Positions 1-8,532 of a stretch of DNA of 64,000 nucleotides are shown piece after piece. The notes beneath the pieces were generated by a model, which saw nothing but the letters and a program-made list of their open reading frames with translations, did not search any database and was not told the DNA's origin. Origin of the DNA: Gracilinema caldarium DSM 7334 (GTDB lineage Bacteria > Spirochaetota > Spirochaetia > Treponematales > Breznakiellaceae). Within the stretch, counting starts at the first letter, position 1. The number at the start of each line of letters is the position of its first letter. A program made the translations under genes and the position numbers. Location of the stretch: positions 1,860,001 through 1,924,000 of the forward strand of contig NC_015732.1 of assembly GCF_000219725.1 (NCBI RefSeq), given 5' to 3'.

Positions 1-255
1 CTCCGGGATCTTATGATTGATGATGGAGTCGAGGTTCTCCGCTACGCAGAACTAAATCGGTTTCCTCTCTTTCTTGCAGATAAGGAAGTTATTATTGTTC
101 CCCCCTCCTGGAAACAGCCTGAAGGCAAGGTAGCTCAGGCTGCCTTGCAGGACTTTACCTCCCGGGGAGGTAAGCTCATCATTTTTGACTACCAGGTAGA
201 ACGGGGTTCGATCATTTATGTGGAAGAGCGGGTCCGGGACCTGCTTTCCCAGTAG
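1..255 (+). CDS. C-terminal end of an unrecognised protein (5' truncated)
   Basis: The frame is open from the first base of the window, so this is the last ~84 residues of a gene that begins upstream; the first internal ATG is at 13. The visible part alternates predicted strand and helix, with a hydrophobic strand (VIIVPP), a helix, then GGKLIIFD, which resembles a Rossmann-like or amidotransferase-like alpha/beta fold. I cannot assign a family. It ends 8 bases before glmS and is probably part of the same operon, so it may have a job linked to glutamate mutase or its B12 cofactor; that is inference from position only. Confidence 0.6.
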   Translation, partial: LRDLMIDDGVEVLRYAELNRFPLFLADKEVIIVPPSWKQPEGKVAQAALQDFTSRGGKLIIFDYQVERGSIIYVEERVRDLLSQ

Positions 256-263
256 GAGGAACC

Positions 264-719
264 ATGGCACAGCAGGAAAAACGGCCCTACACCATTGTTC
301 TTGGGGTTATCGGTTTTGACTGCCATTCGGTGGGCAATAAGATACTGGATGCCTATTTTACCGAACAGGGTTTCAAGGTGATAAATCTGGGAGTCATGGT
401 AAGCCAGGACGATTTTATTTCAGCGGCCATAGAAAGCGCTGCCGATGCCATTCTCGTTTCGAGCCTCTATGGACATGGCGAAATTGACTGCGATGGACTT
501 CGGGGGCGCTGTATCGAACGGGGTATCGGCGACATCATCCTCTGGGTGGGAGGCAACCTGGTGGTGGGGAAAAAGGATTTTACTGAAGTAGAGGCAAAAT
601 TCCGTGCCATGGGTTTTGACCGGGTATTTCCCCCCGACACGGACCTGGACAAGACGGTTCAGGAACTTATTGAGGATATAGAAAAACGGCGGCAGAAAAA
701 GGCAGAGGAGAAGCACTAA
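264..719 (+). CDS. glmS: Methylaspartate (glutamate) mutase, sigma/S subunit
   Basis: This is the small B12-binding subunit of adenosylcobalamin-dependent glutamate mutase, which interconverts L-glutamate and L-threo-3-methylaspartate. The diagnostic DxHxxG cobalamin motif is present as DCHSVG, with Asp19, His21 (the lower cobalt ligand) and Gly24. A typical SLYGHG segment follows in the Rossmann-like fold. At 151 residues it is slightly longer than the clostridial protein (about 137) because of a charged C-terminal tail. The ATG at 264 has a strong AGGAGG-type ribosome site. It is the first recognisable gene of a tight operon with glmL, glmE and mal. Confidence 0.95.
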   Translation: MAQQEKRPYTIVLGVIGFDCHSVGNKILDAYFTEQGFKVINLGVMVSQDDFISAAIESAADAILVSSLYGHGEIDCDGLRGRCIERGIGDIILWVGGNLVVGKKDFTEVEAKFRAMGFDRVFPPDTDLDKTVQELIEDIEKRRQKKAEEKH

Positions 720-720
720 G

Positions 721-2127
721 GTGGCCGAGCTTGCCCTTTCCATCGATATAGGATCTACCTGGACCAAGGGAATACTCGTAGATATCCGAGACCAGCGGGT
801 GGTTCAGCGAGAAGCCACACCAACCACGGTGGAAAATCTTGTTACGGGCTTTAACCGGGTCTATGAGGCCCTAGGGGGCCACAGGGAGAAACCCCAGGTT
901 TTTGTGTCCTCCAGTGCCAAGGGGGGGCTTACCATTGCGGCCATCGGCCTCGTTCCGGACCTGACCCTTAAGGCCGCAAAAATGGCCGCCGCATCCGCCG
1001 GCGGCAAGGTTATCGCGAGCTTTGCTTACAAGCTAACCCAGACTGATATTGATACCTTAGAGCAGCTTAAGAGCGACATTATCCTCCTAAGCGGCGGCAC
1101 CGACGGCGGAGACGAGACCTATGTGCTCCATAATGCAAGGATGCTCGCCGCATCGTCGGTAGGGTCCTTTATACTGTATGCGGGAAACCAAGCAGTGCGG
1201 GAACCGGTACTGGACATTTTACGCCGCTCCGGCAAAGAGGCCAGTGCCACCGCCAATATATTGCCGGACCTGGATTCGGTTCAGGTAGATGAAGCGCGCA
1301 AGGCTATTGGGGACATTTTTTTAAAACGGATTATCGAAGGCCGGGGACTTTCGGCGGTCCGGGATATATGCAGTGCGGACCCCAGGCCGACCCCCGCGGC
1401 GGTCTATGACCTGGTGGGGCTTTTGGAAGACAACGACGAGGGCCTTCTTGTCCTGGACATGGGGGGAGCCACCACCGACGTCTACACCGTGAGCGATCCC
1501 TATAGCGAGCAAAGCAACCGCATTTTTAGGGGTCTTCCCGAAACCAGGCTGAAACGGACCGTAGAGGGCGATTTGGGCCTTCGGGTGAGCGCCGCCTTTG
1601 TGGCCGAAACCGGATTGTCCTACATTAGGCGATCCCTGGATGAAGGGCGCCAGTCAGCCTTTAAGGCCTGGGTAGATCGGATCCGGGGTAACACGGGGCT
1701 CTTGCCATCCACAGAAGAGGAACAGCAGTTTGATGACATGCTGGCGGTCATCTGTGTGGCCGAATCGATTGCCCGTCATGGGGGCACTTTAACGCCCAGC
1801 TTTACCCCTGAGGGACTTGTCTGGATTCAGCAAGGCAAGGACCTCGGCAGGGTGCACCGCATCATTGGAAGCGGAGGCCGCCTGGCCCAGGAGTCTTCCA
1901 TCAATATAATCCGCACTGCATTGGAAGGATATTTTCCTGCAGAAAAGGATGCAAACCGGCATTCCTGGCCCCAGGTTCAGCGGCTTCTTCCCCATGTTAA
2001 TGAACTGGTCTACCAGCGGGACCGGGAGTACATCATTCCGCTGGCAGCCAATTTGGCCTTGGCCCATCCTGAGCTTGCCAAGGCCCTCGTGTTACAGAGC
2101 CTAGAAAGGGAGTATATCCATGATTGA
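721..2127 (+). CDS. glmL: Glutamate mutase accessory protein GlmL/MutL (ASKHA ATPase)
   Basis: GlmL sits between the two glutamate mutase subunit genes in methylaspartate-pathway operons. It has the actin/Hsp70-type ATPase fold and is thought to act as a reactivating or assembly factor for the B12 enzyme. The N-terminal phosphate-1 motif (SIDIGSTWTKG) and a phosphate-2 motif (LDMGGATTDV, near residue 240) are clear. The length of 468 residues is normal. Translation starts at a GTG one base after the glmS stop, so the two are likely coupled. It overlaps glmE by 8 bases. Confidence 0.93.
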   Translation: MAELALSIDIGSTWTKGILVDIRDQRVVQREATPTTVENLVTGFNRVYEALGGHREKPQVFVSSSAKGGLTIAAIGLVPDLTLKAAKMAAASAGGKVIASFAYKLTQTDIDTLEQLKSDIILLSGGTDGGDETYVLHNARMLAASSVGSFILYAGNQAVREPVLDILRRSGKEASATANILPDLDSVQVDEARKAIGDIFLKRIIEGRGLSAVRDICSADPRPTPAAVYDLVGLLEDNDEGLLVLDMGGATTDVYTVSDPYSEQSNRIFRGLPETRLKRTVEGDLGLRVSAAFVAETGLSYIRRSLDEGRQSAFKAWVDRIRGNTGLLPSTEEEQQFDDMLAVICVAESIARHGGTLTPSFTPEGLVWIQQGKDLGRVHRIIGSGGRLAQESSINIIRTALEGYFPAEKDANRHSWPQVQRLLPHVNELVYQRDREYIIPLAANLALAHPELAKALVLQSLEREYIHD

Positions 2128-3568
2128 TCGAAAGATGAGCAGGGAACAATTTGAAACTCAGCGAAAAGAGGTCCTGCAATCCTGGCCTACCGGCGCAGAG
2201 GTAGATTTTGATGCGGCTATTGCCCTTCAGCGGTCCATTCCTAAAGAAAAGAATTTTGCCCATGCCATGATTCAGGCCGAGAGGGAAGGCCGGACCTTGC
2301 TTCAGCCCCGGGCCGGCGTGGCCCTGGTGGATGAGCATATCCGTCTGCTTAAGTATCTGGAAACTGAAGGCGAAGCGGACCTGCTTCCCACCACCATCGA
2401 TGCCTATACCCGGCAGAACCGCTATACCGAGGCGGCCAAGGGTATAGAAAAATCCCAGGCCGCGGGGACGAGCCTTTTAAACGGCTTTCCCGCGGTGAAC
2501 CATGGGGTGGCTGAATGCCGGCGGGTTACCGAAGCGGTGTCAAAACCGGTGCAGGTGCGGCACGGGACTCCCGATGCGCGGCTTTTAGCGGAAATTACCC
2601 TGGCCGCCGAGTTCACCGCCTTTGAAGGGGGCGGCATCAGCTACAACATACCCTATGCAAAAAACGTGCCCCTCCGTTCATCAATCCAGTACTGGAAATA
2701 TGTGGACCGCCTGGTGGGGCTCTACGAAGAGGCGGGGGTCCGGATTAACCGGGAACCCTTCGGGCCCCTGACGGGGACTCTGGTGCCGCCCTGTGTGTCC
2801 CATGCGGTGGCCATACTGGAGGGTCTCTTGGCTCTTGAACAGGGTGTTGTTTCATTAACCCTGGGCTATGGCCAGTGCGGCAACCTGGTTCAGGATGTGG
2901 CGGCGATTATCAGCCTCAGGAACCTGGCCCAGGCCTACTTCAGCGAAGCGGGCTTCGAAAACGTAGAACTTACCACGGTGTTTCACCAGTGGATGGGGGG
3001 CTTTCCGGAAGATGAGGCTAAGGCCTTTGGGGTAATTTCCTGGGGTTCTGTGGCGGGCCGCCTGGCGGGGGCTACCAAGATTATCGTGAAATCCCCCCAC
3101 GAAGCCATGGGGATTCCCACCAAGGAAGCCAACGCCCAGGGCCTGAGGACGAGCCGCCAAATCGTAAATATGCTGAGCGATCAGGGCATGCTCGATTCCC
3201 AGGCGGTACAACGGGAAGTAGCCCTGATTTTGCGGGAAACCAGGGCCATTCTGGAAGGAGCCTTTGCCCTGAGCTCCGGCCGGGATCCGGAAGAAGCGGC
3301 GGTCCGGGCCTTTGAGGCGGGGATTATCGATGTGCCCTTTGCCCCATCAAACCAGAACCAGGGCAAGATCCTACCCATGCGGGACAACGAAGGCTTTGTA
3401 CGGATCTTTAAGGCTGGAGCCCTGCCCCTGCCCCAGGATGTACTGGACTTTCACCGGGAACGGCTGGAAGATCGGGCTAAAGCAGAGGGAAGAATCGTAA
3501 GCCTCAGGATGGTAACCGATGATATTTATGCCATTGGGAAAGGACGCTTAGTAGGGAGGCCACAATGA
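2120..3568 (+). CDS. glmE: Methylaspartate (glutamate) mutase, epsilon/E subunit
   Basis: This is the large catalytic TIM-barrel subunit of glutamate mutase. With GlmS and adenosylcobalamin it carries out the carbon-skeleton rearrangement of glutamate to 3-methylaspartate. At 482 residues it matches the clostridial enzyme almost exactly (483). Features typical of the family are visible: the RHGTPDAR stretch that helps bind glutamate, the GGGISYNIPY segment, and the conserved C-terminal FAPSNQN region. The ATG at 2120 overlaps the end of glmL by 8 bases, and the stop overlaps the mal start (ATGA), so all four genes appear translationally coupled. Confidence 0.95.
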   Translation: MIDRKMSREQFETQRKEVLQSWPTGAEVDFDAAIALQRSIPKEKNFAHAMIQAEREGRTLLQPRAGVALVDEHIRLLKYLETEGEADLLPTTIDAYTRQNRYTEAAKGIEKSQAAGTSLLNGFPAVNHGVAECRRVTEAVSKPVQVRHGTPDARLLAEITLAAEFTAFEGGGISYNIPYAKNVPLRSSIQYWKYVDRLVGLYEEAGVRINREPFGPLTGTLVPPCVSHAVAILEGLLALEQGVVSLTLGYGQCGNLVQDVAAIISLRNLAQAYFSEAGFENVELTTVFHQWMGGFPEDEAKAFGVISWGSVAGRLAGATKIIVKSPHEAMGIPTKEANAQGLRTSRQIVNMLSDQGMLDSQAVQREVALILRETRAILEGAFALSSGRDPEEAAVRAFEAGIIDVPFAPSNQNQGKILPMRDNEGFVRIFKAGALPLPQDVLDFHRERLEDRAKAEGRIVSLRMVTDDIYAIGKGRLVGRPQ

Positions 3569-4842
3569 AAATTAAAGCGGTATCTTTTAGGGAGGGGGCC
3601 AGTGCCTTCTTTTTTGATGACCAGCGGGCCATTAAGGCCGGGGCAGGTCACGATGGGTTTACCTATACGGGGAAACCCATTACGCCGGGCTTTGTACGGA
3701 TTCGCCAGCCCGGCAAGGTAATCTGTGTTACCCTGGAGGTCGAAAACGGCCGCTTTGCCTATGGGGATTGTGCGGCGGTTCAATATTCGGGGGCTGGAGG
3801 CCGGGATCCTCTGCTTGACCCGGAAAAGTATATCCCCTTCCTGGAAAAGCAGGTAAAGCCGGTGCTGGAGGGAATGGAACTGGATTCCTTCCGCCGTTGT
3901 GCCCAGCTTATCGATGACCTGCGCATTCCGGACCCCCTCTCTGAACAGCCACATCAGCCTAAAATACTTCATACAGCCCTGCGCTACGGAATCACCCAGG
4001 CATTGCTCTATGCCCGGGCCGAAGCGGCGGGCAAAATTCCCGCAGAAATTATCGCCGAAGAATGGAACCTGCCCCTCATCGCCAAGCCGGTGCCTGTGTT
4101 CGGACAGACCGGGGACGACCGCTATTCCAATGCGGACAAGATGATCCTAAAGGGGGTAGACGCCCTGCCCCACGGACTCATCAATAATGTTGATGAAAAG
4201 CTGGGCCGCCAGGGGGAAAAACTTCGGGAATACCTGCGCTGGCTTTCCCGGCGTATTCAGGACTTACGGATGACCGAAGAATACAGGCCAGCCCTTCATG
4301 TGGATGTCTACGGCACCATCGGACAGATTTTTAACAATGATCCGGTCCGGGTAGCTGACTATGTGGCATCTCTGGAAAAGGATGCCAGCCCCTTTGCCCT
4401 GTACATCGAAGGGCCGGTAGACCTGGAACACCGGGAACGGCAGATTGAAGGACTCGCCGCAATTACCAGACAGCTAGAAAAGCTGGGTTCGGGGGTAAAA
4501 ATCGTGGCCGACGAATGGTGCAATACCCTGCAGGACATAAAGGACTTTGCGGATGCCAAAAGCTGTCACATGATCCAGATTAAAACCCCGGATTTGGGGG
4601 GCCTCCAGGATATTGTAGATGCGGTGCTCTATTGCAAAAAGACCGGCGTAGAGGCCTACCAGGGAGGAACCTGCAACGAAACGGACCTCTCGGCCCGGGC
4701 CTGTGTTCACCTGGCCATGGCAAGCCGCCCCGAACGGATGCTCGCGAAGCCCGGCATGGGTTTTGATGAAGGTTTTTGTATCGTGACCAATGAAATGGCC
4801 CGAATCTGTTCCACCTTTGAGTTAAGGAGCCATCATGCCTAA
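3565..4842 (+). CDS. mal: Methylaspartate ammonia-lyase
   Basis: The enzyme removes ammonia from L-threo-3-methylaspartate to give mesaconate, the second step of the methylaspartate route of glutamate fermentation. It belongs to the enolase superfamily. All residues expected from the Clostridium tetanomorphum enzyme are present at a constant offset of +9: Gln181, His203, the Mg ligands Asp247, Glu282 and Asp316, and the catalytic Lys340 in IQIKTPDLG. The length is 425 residues (about 413 in Clostridium). It overlaps glmE by 4 bases and the next gene by 8. Later pathway genes (mesaconate hydratase, citramalate lyase) are not in the window. Confidence 0.95.
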   Translation: MKIKAVSFREGASAFFFDDQRAIKAGAGHDGFTYTGKPITPGFVRIRQPGKVICVTLEVENGRFAYGDCAAVQYSGAGGRDPLLDPEKYIPFLEKQVKPVLEGMELDSFRRCAQLIDDLRIPDPLSEQPHQPKILHTALRYGITQALLYARAEAAGKIPAEIIAEEWNLPLIAKPVPVFGQTGDDRYSNADKMILKGVDALPHGLINNVDEKLGRQGEKLREYLRWLSRRIQDLRMTEEYRPALHVDVYGTIGQIFNNDPVRVADYVASLEKDASPFALYIEGPVDLEHRERQIEGLAAITRQLEKLGSGVKIVADEWCNTLQDIKDFADAKSCHMIQIKTPDLGGLQDIVDAVLYCKKTGVEAYQGGTCNETDLSARACVHLAMASRPERMLAKPGMGFDEGFCIVTNEMARICSTFELRSHHA

Positions 4843-6232
4843 TCAAGAATTACGGGTCCTGTCCCCCACCGCAATCCTGGGCTACGGTTTCCCTGAAGAA
4901 TCCTTTAAGCGGGCCCTGGACCGGAAGCCCCATGTCATCGCCGTCGATGCGGGGTCCAGCGACCCGGGACCCTACTACCTGGGCAGCGGCAAGGCCTTTA
5001 CGAACCGGGCCTTTGTAAAACGGGACCTGCGCTACATGCTCACAGCGGGAAGAAAACTGAATATTCCCGTCATTGTGGGCACCGCCGGAGGAAGCGGAGC
5101 AGAGCCGCACCTGCAATGGTGTTATGACATCATTATGGAAATTGCCAGGGAAGAAGGGCTTTCCTTTAAAATGGCGGTCATCCCCAGCGATGTTTCTAAA
5201 GAAGTGGTCCGTAAGGCAATCCGTGCAGGCACCATAGAAAGCCTGTCCTTTGTGCCGCCCCTCATCGAAGAAGCCCTGGATGCCACCACTCACCTGGTAG
5301 CCCAGCTTGGCCCCGAGCCGCTCGTAGAAGCCCTGCGGCAGGGAGCTGATGTGGTCCTGGCAGGCCGCTGTTATGATCCGGCCAATTTTGCAGCCCTTCC
5401 CCTGCTTCTGGGCTACGATGAAGGCCTGGCCATTCACATGGGTAAAATTCTTGAGTGCGGGGCCATTGCGGCAAGTCCCGGCTCCGGGGCCGATTGCGCC
5501 TTTGCCACCCTGACCGACCATTCCTTTATACTGGAAGCCCCGAACCCGAAGCGGCAATTTACCATTGCCTCTGCGGCGGCCCATACCCTCTATGAAAAAA
5601 GTAACCCCTACGAATTACCCGGTCCGGGCGGAATATTAGACCTGCGGCACTGCAGTTTTACCGACATCGGCAACGGCCGGGTCGAAGTACAGGGAAGCCG
5701 CCATATCAGGACTGAGCCCTATAAGGTTAAACTGGAAGGAGCCCGGCCGGTGGGCTACCGAAGCATCAGCATCGCCGGAGTCAGGGATCCCATCATGATC
5801 GCCTCTATCGACCAGATTTTGGAACAGGTCAGCGCTCAGGTGCGGAGCATGGGTTCGGAAAACCGAGGCCAAGTCTTTTTCCATGTCTACGGCCGGGATG
5901 GGGTTATGGGAAGCGGAGAAATCAGGCTGAAAACCCAATGGCAGAGCCAAAAACCCTACGAACTGGGTATTGTTATAGAATCGGTGGCCCCAACCCAGGA
6001 AGAAGCGGATACCCTTACCAGCGTAACCCGTTCGACCCTTTTGCATTACGGCTACGAAGGCCGTATTTCTACCGCCGGTAACCTGGCCTTTCCCTTCTCG
6101 CCCTCGGATATCAGCATGGGAACGGTCTATGAGTTTTCGGTGTACCACCTCATGCCCATCGAAGACCCGGTACAGTTCCCCGGAAGCGAGGGCAGAAAAA
6201 TGCTCACCGTAGATAAAGGAAGGATCCTATGA
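4835..6232 (+). CDS. AtuA-family (DUF1446) protein in the methylaspartate operon
   Basis: The N-terminal half matches the acyclic terpene utilisation AtuA/DUF1446 family: an N-terminal GYGFPEESF segment, a DAGSSDPGPYYLGSG loop, GTAGGSG, and a LAGRCYDPA motif around residue 180. The biochemical role of this family is not settled. It has 465 residues and no signal peptide or membrane segment, so it should be cytoplasmic. It overlaps mal by 8 bases and the DUF4387 gene by 4 (ATGA), so production is probably matched to both. From context it should act on a product of the methylaspartate pathway, perhaps mesaconate or a derivative; that is inference. Terpene use is unlikely here since no other atu genes are present. 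Confidence 0.85.
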   Translation: MPNQELRVLSPTAILGYGFPEESFKRALDRKPHVIAVDAGSSDPGPYYLGSGKAFTNRAFVKRDLRYMLTAGRKLNIPVIVGTAGGSGAEPHLQWCYDIIMEIAREEGLSFKMAVIPSDVSKEVVRKAIRAGTIESLSFVPPLIEEALDATTHLVAQLGPEPLVEALRQGADVVLAGRCYDPANFAALPLLLGYDEGLAIHMGKILECGAIAASPGSGADCAFATLTDHSFILEAPNPKRQFTIASAAAHTLYEKSNPYELPGPGGILDLRHCSFTDIGNGRVEVQGSRHIRTEPYKVKLEGARPVGYRSISIAGVRDPIMIASIDQILEQVSAQVRSMGSENRGQVFFHVYGRDGVMGSGEIRLKTQWQSQKPYELGIVIESVAPTQEEADTLTSVTRSTLLHYGYEGRISTAGNLAFPFSPSDISMGTVYEFSVYHLMPIEDPVQFPGSEGRKMLTVDKGRIL

Positions 6233-6549
6233 AAGTAGCCCTCATTGATGTGGCACGGGTTATTCGTTCTAAAAATTCCGGCCCCTTTGAACTCACCTTG
6301 GATATCATGTTCAAAGAAAAGGAAATGTACGAACTTTTCAAAGCCCGGAACTTGATAAACCCTGAGCTAATTGCTACCCTCTACGGAGTTACACCAGAAG
6401 AGGTCCTGTCGGTGGTCTATTTTGAGCCTGCCCAGGCAATAAAGGCTACCCTTAAGCGGCTCATCCCGTCGGGGGCCCCCGGAGACCGGGATATTTATGG
6501 CGCCCAACAGCACGGACCCCTTCTGGATCTGGAGTGGGAGCTTACATGA
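6229..6549 (+). CDS. DUF4387 family protein, partner of the AtuA-like protein
   Basis: This small cytoplasmic protein (106 residues) has the family's hallmark segments: IRSKNSGPFELTLDI near the N-terminus, a central PAQAIKATL-type helix, and a C-terminal DIYGAQQHGPLLDL. DUF4387 proteins are commonly encoded beside, or fused to, AtuA-family proteins, so the two are likely subunits of one enzyme of unknown reaction. The ATG overlaps the preceding stop by 4 bases, and its own TGA overlaps the next start by 4. Family assignment is firm; function is not known. Confidence 0.88.
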   Translation: MKVALIDVARVIRSKNSGPFELTLDIMFKEKEMYELFKARNLINPELIATLYGVTPEEVLSVVYFEPAQAIKATLKRLIPSGAPGDRDIYGAQQHGPLLDLEWELT

Positions 6550-7442
6550 AGAAAAGAGAACACATTGCGGATCGTTCAGTGCTTTTCAGCGTGTTCAAAC
6601 TATTGCAATACAAAAAGATACGGAAAGCAGGGCTCTTCTGTGCAGGAACGGCCCTGCGGGATTTCTTCGGCCTGCAGTATAAGCAAAAAATTATACCCAA
6701 AAAAGCTCCGGTGTATTGGGTCGATCATCCCCTCGATGAACGCATTCCTTTTGTACCGGAACAGGTCGATATTTACCTTGATTTTGTCTACTTCTGGATC
6801 CGTTCTGCAGCTTTTCTTATGGAAAGGTTTGGGGAAGCAGCAGAGACAGAGGTAGCCCGTTTTGTGGAAGATATGGGACGCCTCTATAGCTTTGCCGCAG
6901 AGGTTTATCGACGGGGCTTTTCTACGACGAGGCGCCCACGGTACTTTAAAAAATTACGTTTCGTCATAATCCACACCTTTGACCCCCACCTCATGTGCAT
7001 TCCGAGCCTCCACGTGATGGTGGTCTGCAGAGCCTACACCCGATTCAAGGCTATTGTAGAAAAACTAGGCGCCACAAAGTCATTAGCCCCTTATATTGAT
7101 GAATTGAAATGTGGGGCTCAGGCAATTACGGAGTCTATTTTATATGTGAAACAACATAGTGTTAACTGTATTCCCGCAGCTTTTTATGCGCTCTCTGCTC
7201 TGGATTCAGCCCTGTTTCCTCCAGAAGAGATGGAGCAGTTCAGTCAAGACCTCTTTGCCGATTCACTCCATCTCGATACTGAATCGCGAGAAGCCATCAT
7301 AGACCATATCCGGAAACTTTACTATGAATTTATAGAACAAAAAAAAACAGCTGCGGATTGGTCTGATGTGCTCGTATCATTTCTTGAAACCAAACCAATC
7401 TGTATTCCAGGAACAAAAAATCTTGCCCAAACGGTGATATAA
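6546..7442 (+). CDS. Unrecognised 298-residue protein with PAP2/IPC-synthase-like motifs
   Basis: I do not recognise the family. I chose the ATG at 6546 because GGGAG sits five bases upstream and it overlaps the DUF4387 stop as ATGA; an in-frame GTG at 6534 is less likely. Two stretches recall the lipid-phosphatase/inositol-phosphotransferase superfamily: CIPSLHV near residue 150 and KQHSVNCIPAAF near residue 200, resembling the PSLHV and KQHxxxD active-site motifs. The second has Asn where Asp is expected, and the protein has only weakly hydrophobic helices rather than the usual six membrane spans. It could instead be a metal-dependent soluble protein. It heads a run of coupled genes ending in a uridine kinase-like gene. 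Confidence 0.8.
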   Translation: MKKREHIADRSVLFSVFKLLQYKKIRKAGLFCAGTALRDFFGLQYKQKIIPKKAPVYWVDHPLDERIPFVPEQVDIYLDFVYFWIRSAAFLMERFGEAAETEVARFVEDMGRLYSFAAEVYRRGFSTTRRPRYFKKLRFVIIHTFDPHLMCIPSLHVMVVCRAYTRFKAIVEKLGATKSLAPYIDELKCGAQAITESILYVKQHSVNCIPAAFYALSALDSALFPPEEMEQFSQDLFADSLHLDTESREAIIDHIRKLYYEFIEQKKTAADWSDVLVSFLETKPICIPGTKNLAQTVI

Positions 7443-7459
7443 GGATATGCTAGCACCAT

Positions 7460-8323
7460 ATGAGCCTTATTGTTGATCTTTACGCTTTGCTTGAACAGCA
7501 GAAACCCCGTCCTGAGCATTGGGCTTTGGTAGATGCTTTTGATGCTGTTACTAACGGAATGGACAATCCTGAAGCTTTGGAACGGATCCGTTCTTTAGAC
7601 AGCATTGAATTAAACAGCTGGAAATGGCTTATTTATGCAATCAAAGCCCTTTATGAAGGCAATGCCAGCATGGTTGAGCAAGCCATACACCATATATCAG
7701 AGGGAACACCACCAGCACTGCTTAAACCTCTCTTTACTACCTGGCTCTCTAAACGACTCCAAAGACAGAATCTGTATCTTGATAAACCGGAACTGGCAGA
7801 TTTATTTACCCAATTAAGTCTCCCCCAACACCCTCTTGTCAATAGGGCCGAGCAAGCAGAAGAAGCCCTCAAACAGAGCTTTCTACCTCTCTTTGAGCAA
7901 TATTTTATTAAAATTCTTCGTGAACTGTACCAGATAGACACTGAAACAGGCCCAGGCCTTGCTGTCCGTTATGGTATACATACCCTTTGCTTGCTTTATG
8001 AAGGGGGATACCAGTTGGAGAATGTACTTCCACTTCTGGTACAAGCCCTTGGTGAAGCCGATGGATGTGCCTGCCTTGCCCTGGCATTCATCAAATTACA
8101 AACTATTAATCAGAACCTGCAGGAACGTACCCTACAGGCCCTCGATGCATGTCTGGCAGCTCCAGACGGTAGATTCCTTAACGCAGATATGAAATGTACC
8201 CTTAGTATCATAAAAACGTTTTTTAATACTTCGGGTATAGTCGATATAATTCAGATAAAACTCCAAAACGTAAGAGATCCGGTACAGATGGAATTATTTA
8301 ATGAGGAGTTATTATGGAATTAA
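7460..8323 (+). CDS. Unrecognised helical protein (287 residues)
   Basis: No family is recognisable. The sequence is almost wholly predicted helix with a repeating pattern of leucine-rich helices, Trp-rich near residues 45-60 (LNSWKWLIYA), so it may be an alpha-solenoid scaffold. There is no signal peptide or membrane segment. It follows the previous gene by 17 bases and overlaps the 72-residue gene by 10 bases. A motif at its N-terminal third (WKWLIYAIKALYEG) resembles the end of that downstream small protein (PWINAIKTLYAKG), which suggests the two share a short domain. The ribosome site (AAGGA) is rather far from the ATG. Confidence 0.75.
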   Translation: MSLIVDLYALLEQQKPRPEHWALVDAFDAVTNGMDNPEALERIRSLDSIELNSWKWLIYAIKALYEGNASMVEQAIHHISEGTPPALLKPLFTTWLSKRLQRQNLYLDKPELADLFTQLSLPQHPLVNRAEQAEEALKQSFLPLFEQYFIKILRELYQIDTETGPGLAVRYGIHTLCLLYEGGYQLENVLPLLVQALGEADGCACLALAFIKLQTINQNLQERTLQALDACLAAPDGRFLNADMKCTLSIIKTFFNTSGIVDIIQIKLQNVRDPVQMELFNEELLWN

Positions 8324-8532
8324 TCGAAATTTTAGAAAAGGCACACGAGAAAGGCGCCTCTTCTGAAAGTCTTGTTAAACTTACTAAGGTCTTTCAAGAG
8401 CTCGCAATTCCTTCAGAATTAGCTCAAGAGCTCCCACCATCATTACAATTTATAGGTCCCCGCCCATGGATAAATGCCATAAAGACATTATATGCGAAAG
8501 GTAGCGAAAAGGGAGGAATAGGGCATGAATGA
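8314..8532 (+). CDS. Small unrecognised protein (72 residues)
   Basis: This short gene has a good ribosome site (GAGGAG five bases before the ATG) and overlaps both neighbours, by 10 bases upstream and 8 downstream, which supports real translation. The protein is two or three helices with a C-terminal PWINAIKTLYAKG segment like one in the preceding 287-residue protein. The repeated FQELAIPSELAQELP stretch suggests a small helical adaptor. No function can be assigned. It is likely co-translated with the uridine kinase-like gene. Confidence 0.7.
   Translation: MELIEILEKAHEKGASSESLVKLTKVFQELAIPSELAQELPPSLQFIGPRPWINAIKTLYAKGSEKGGIGHE

Noticed and set aside
420-767. Long minus-strand frames inside glm and other genes
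   Set aside because: They lie fully inside well-supported genes with typical domains and have no ribosome site or family match; treated as shadows.
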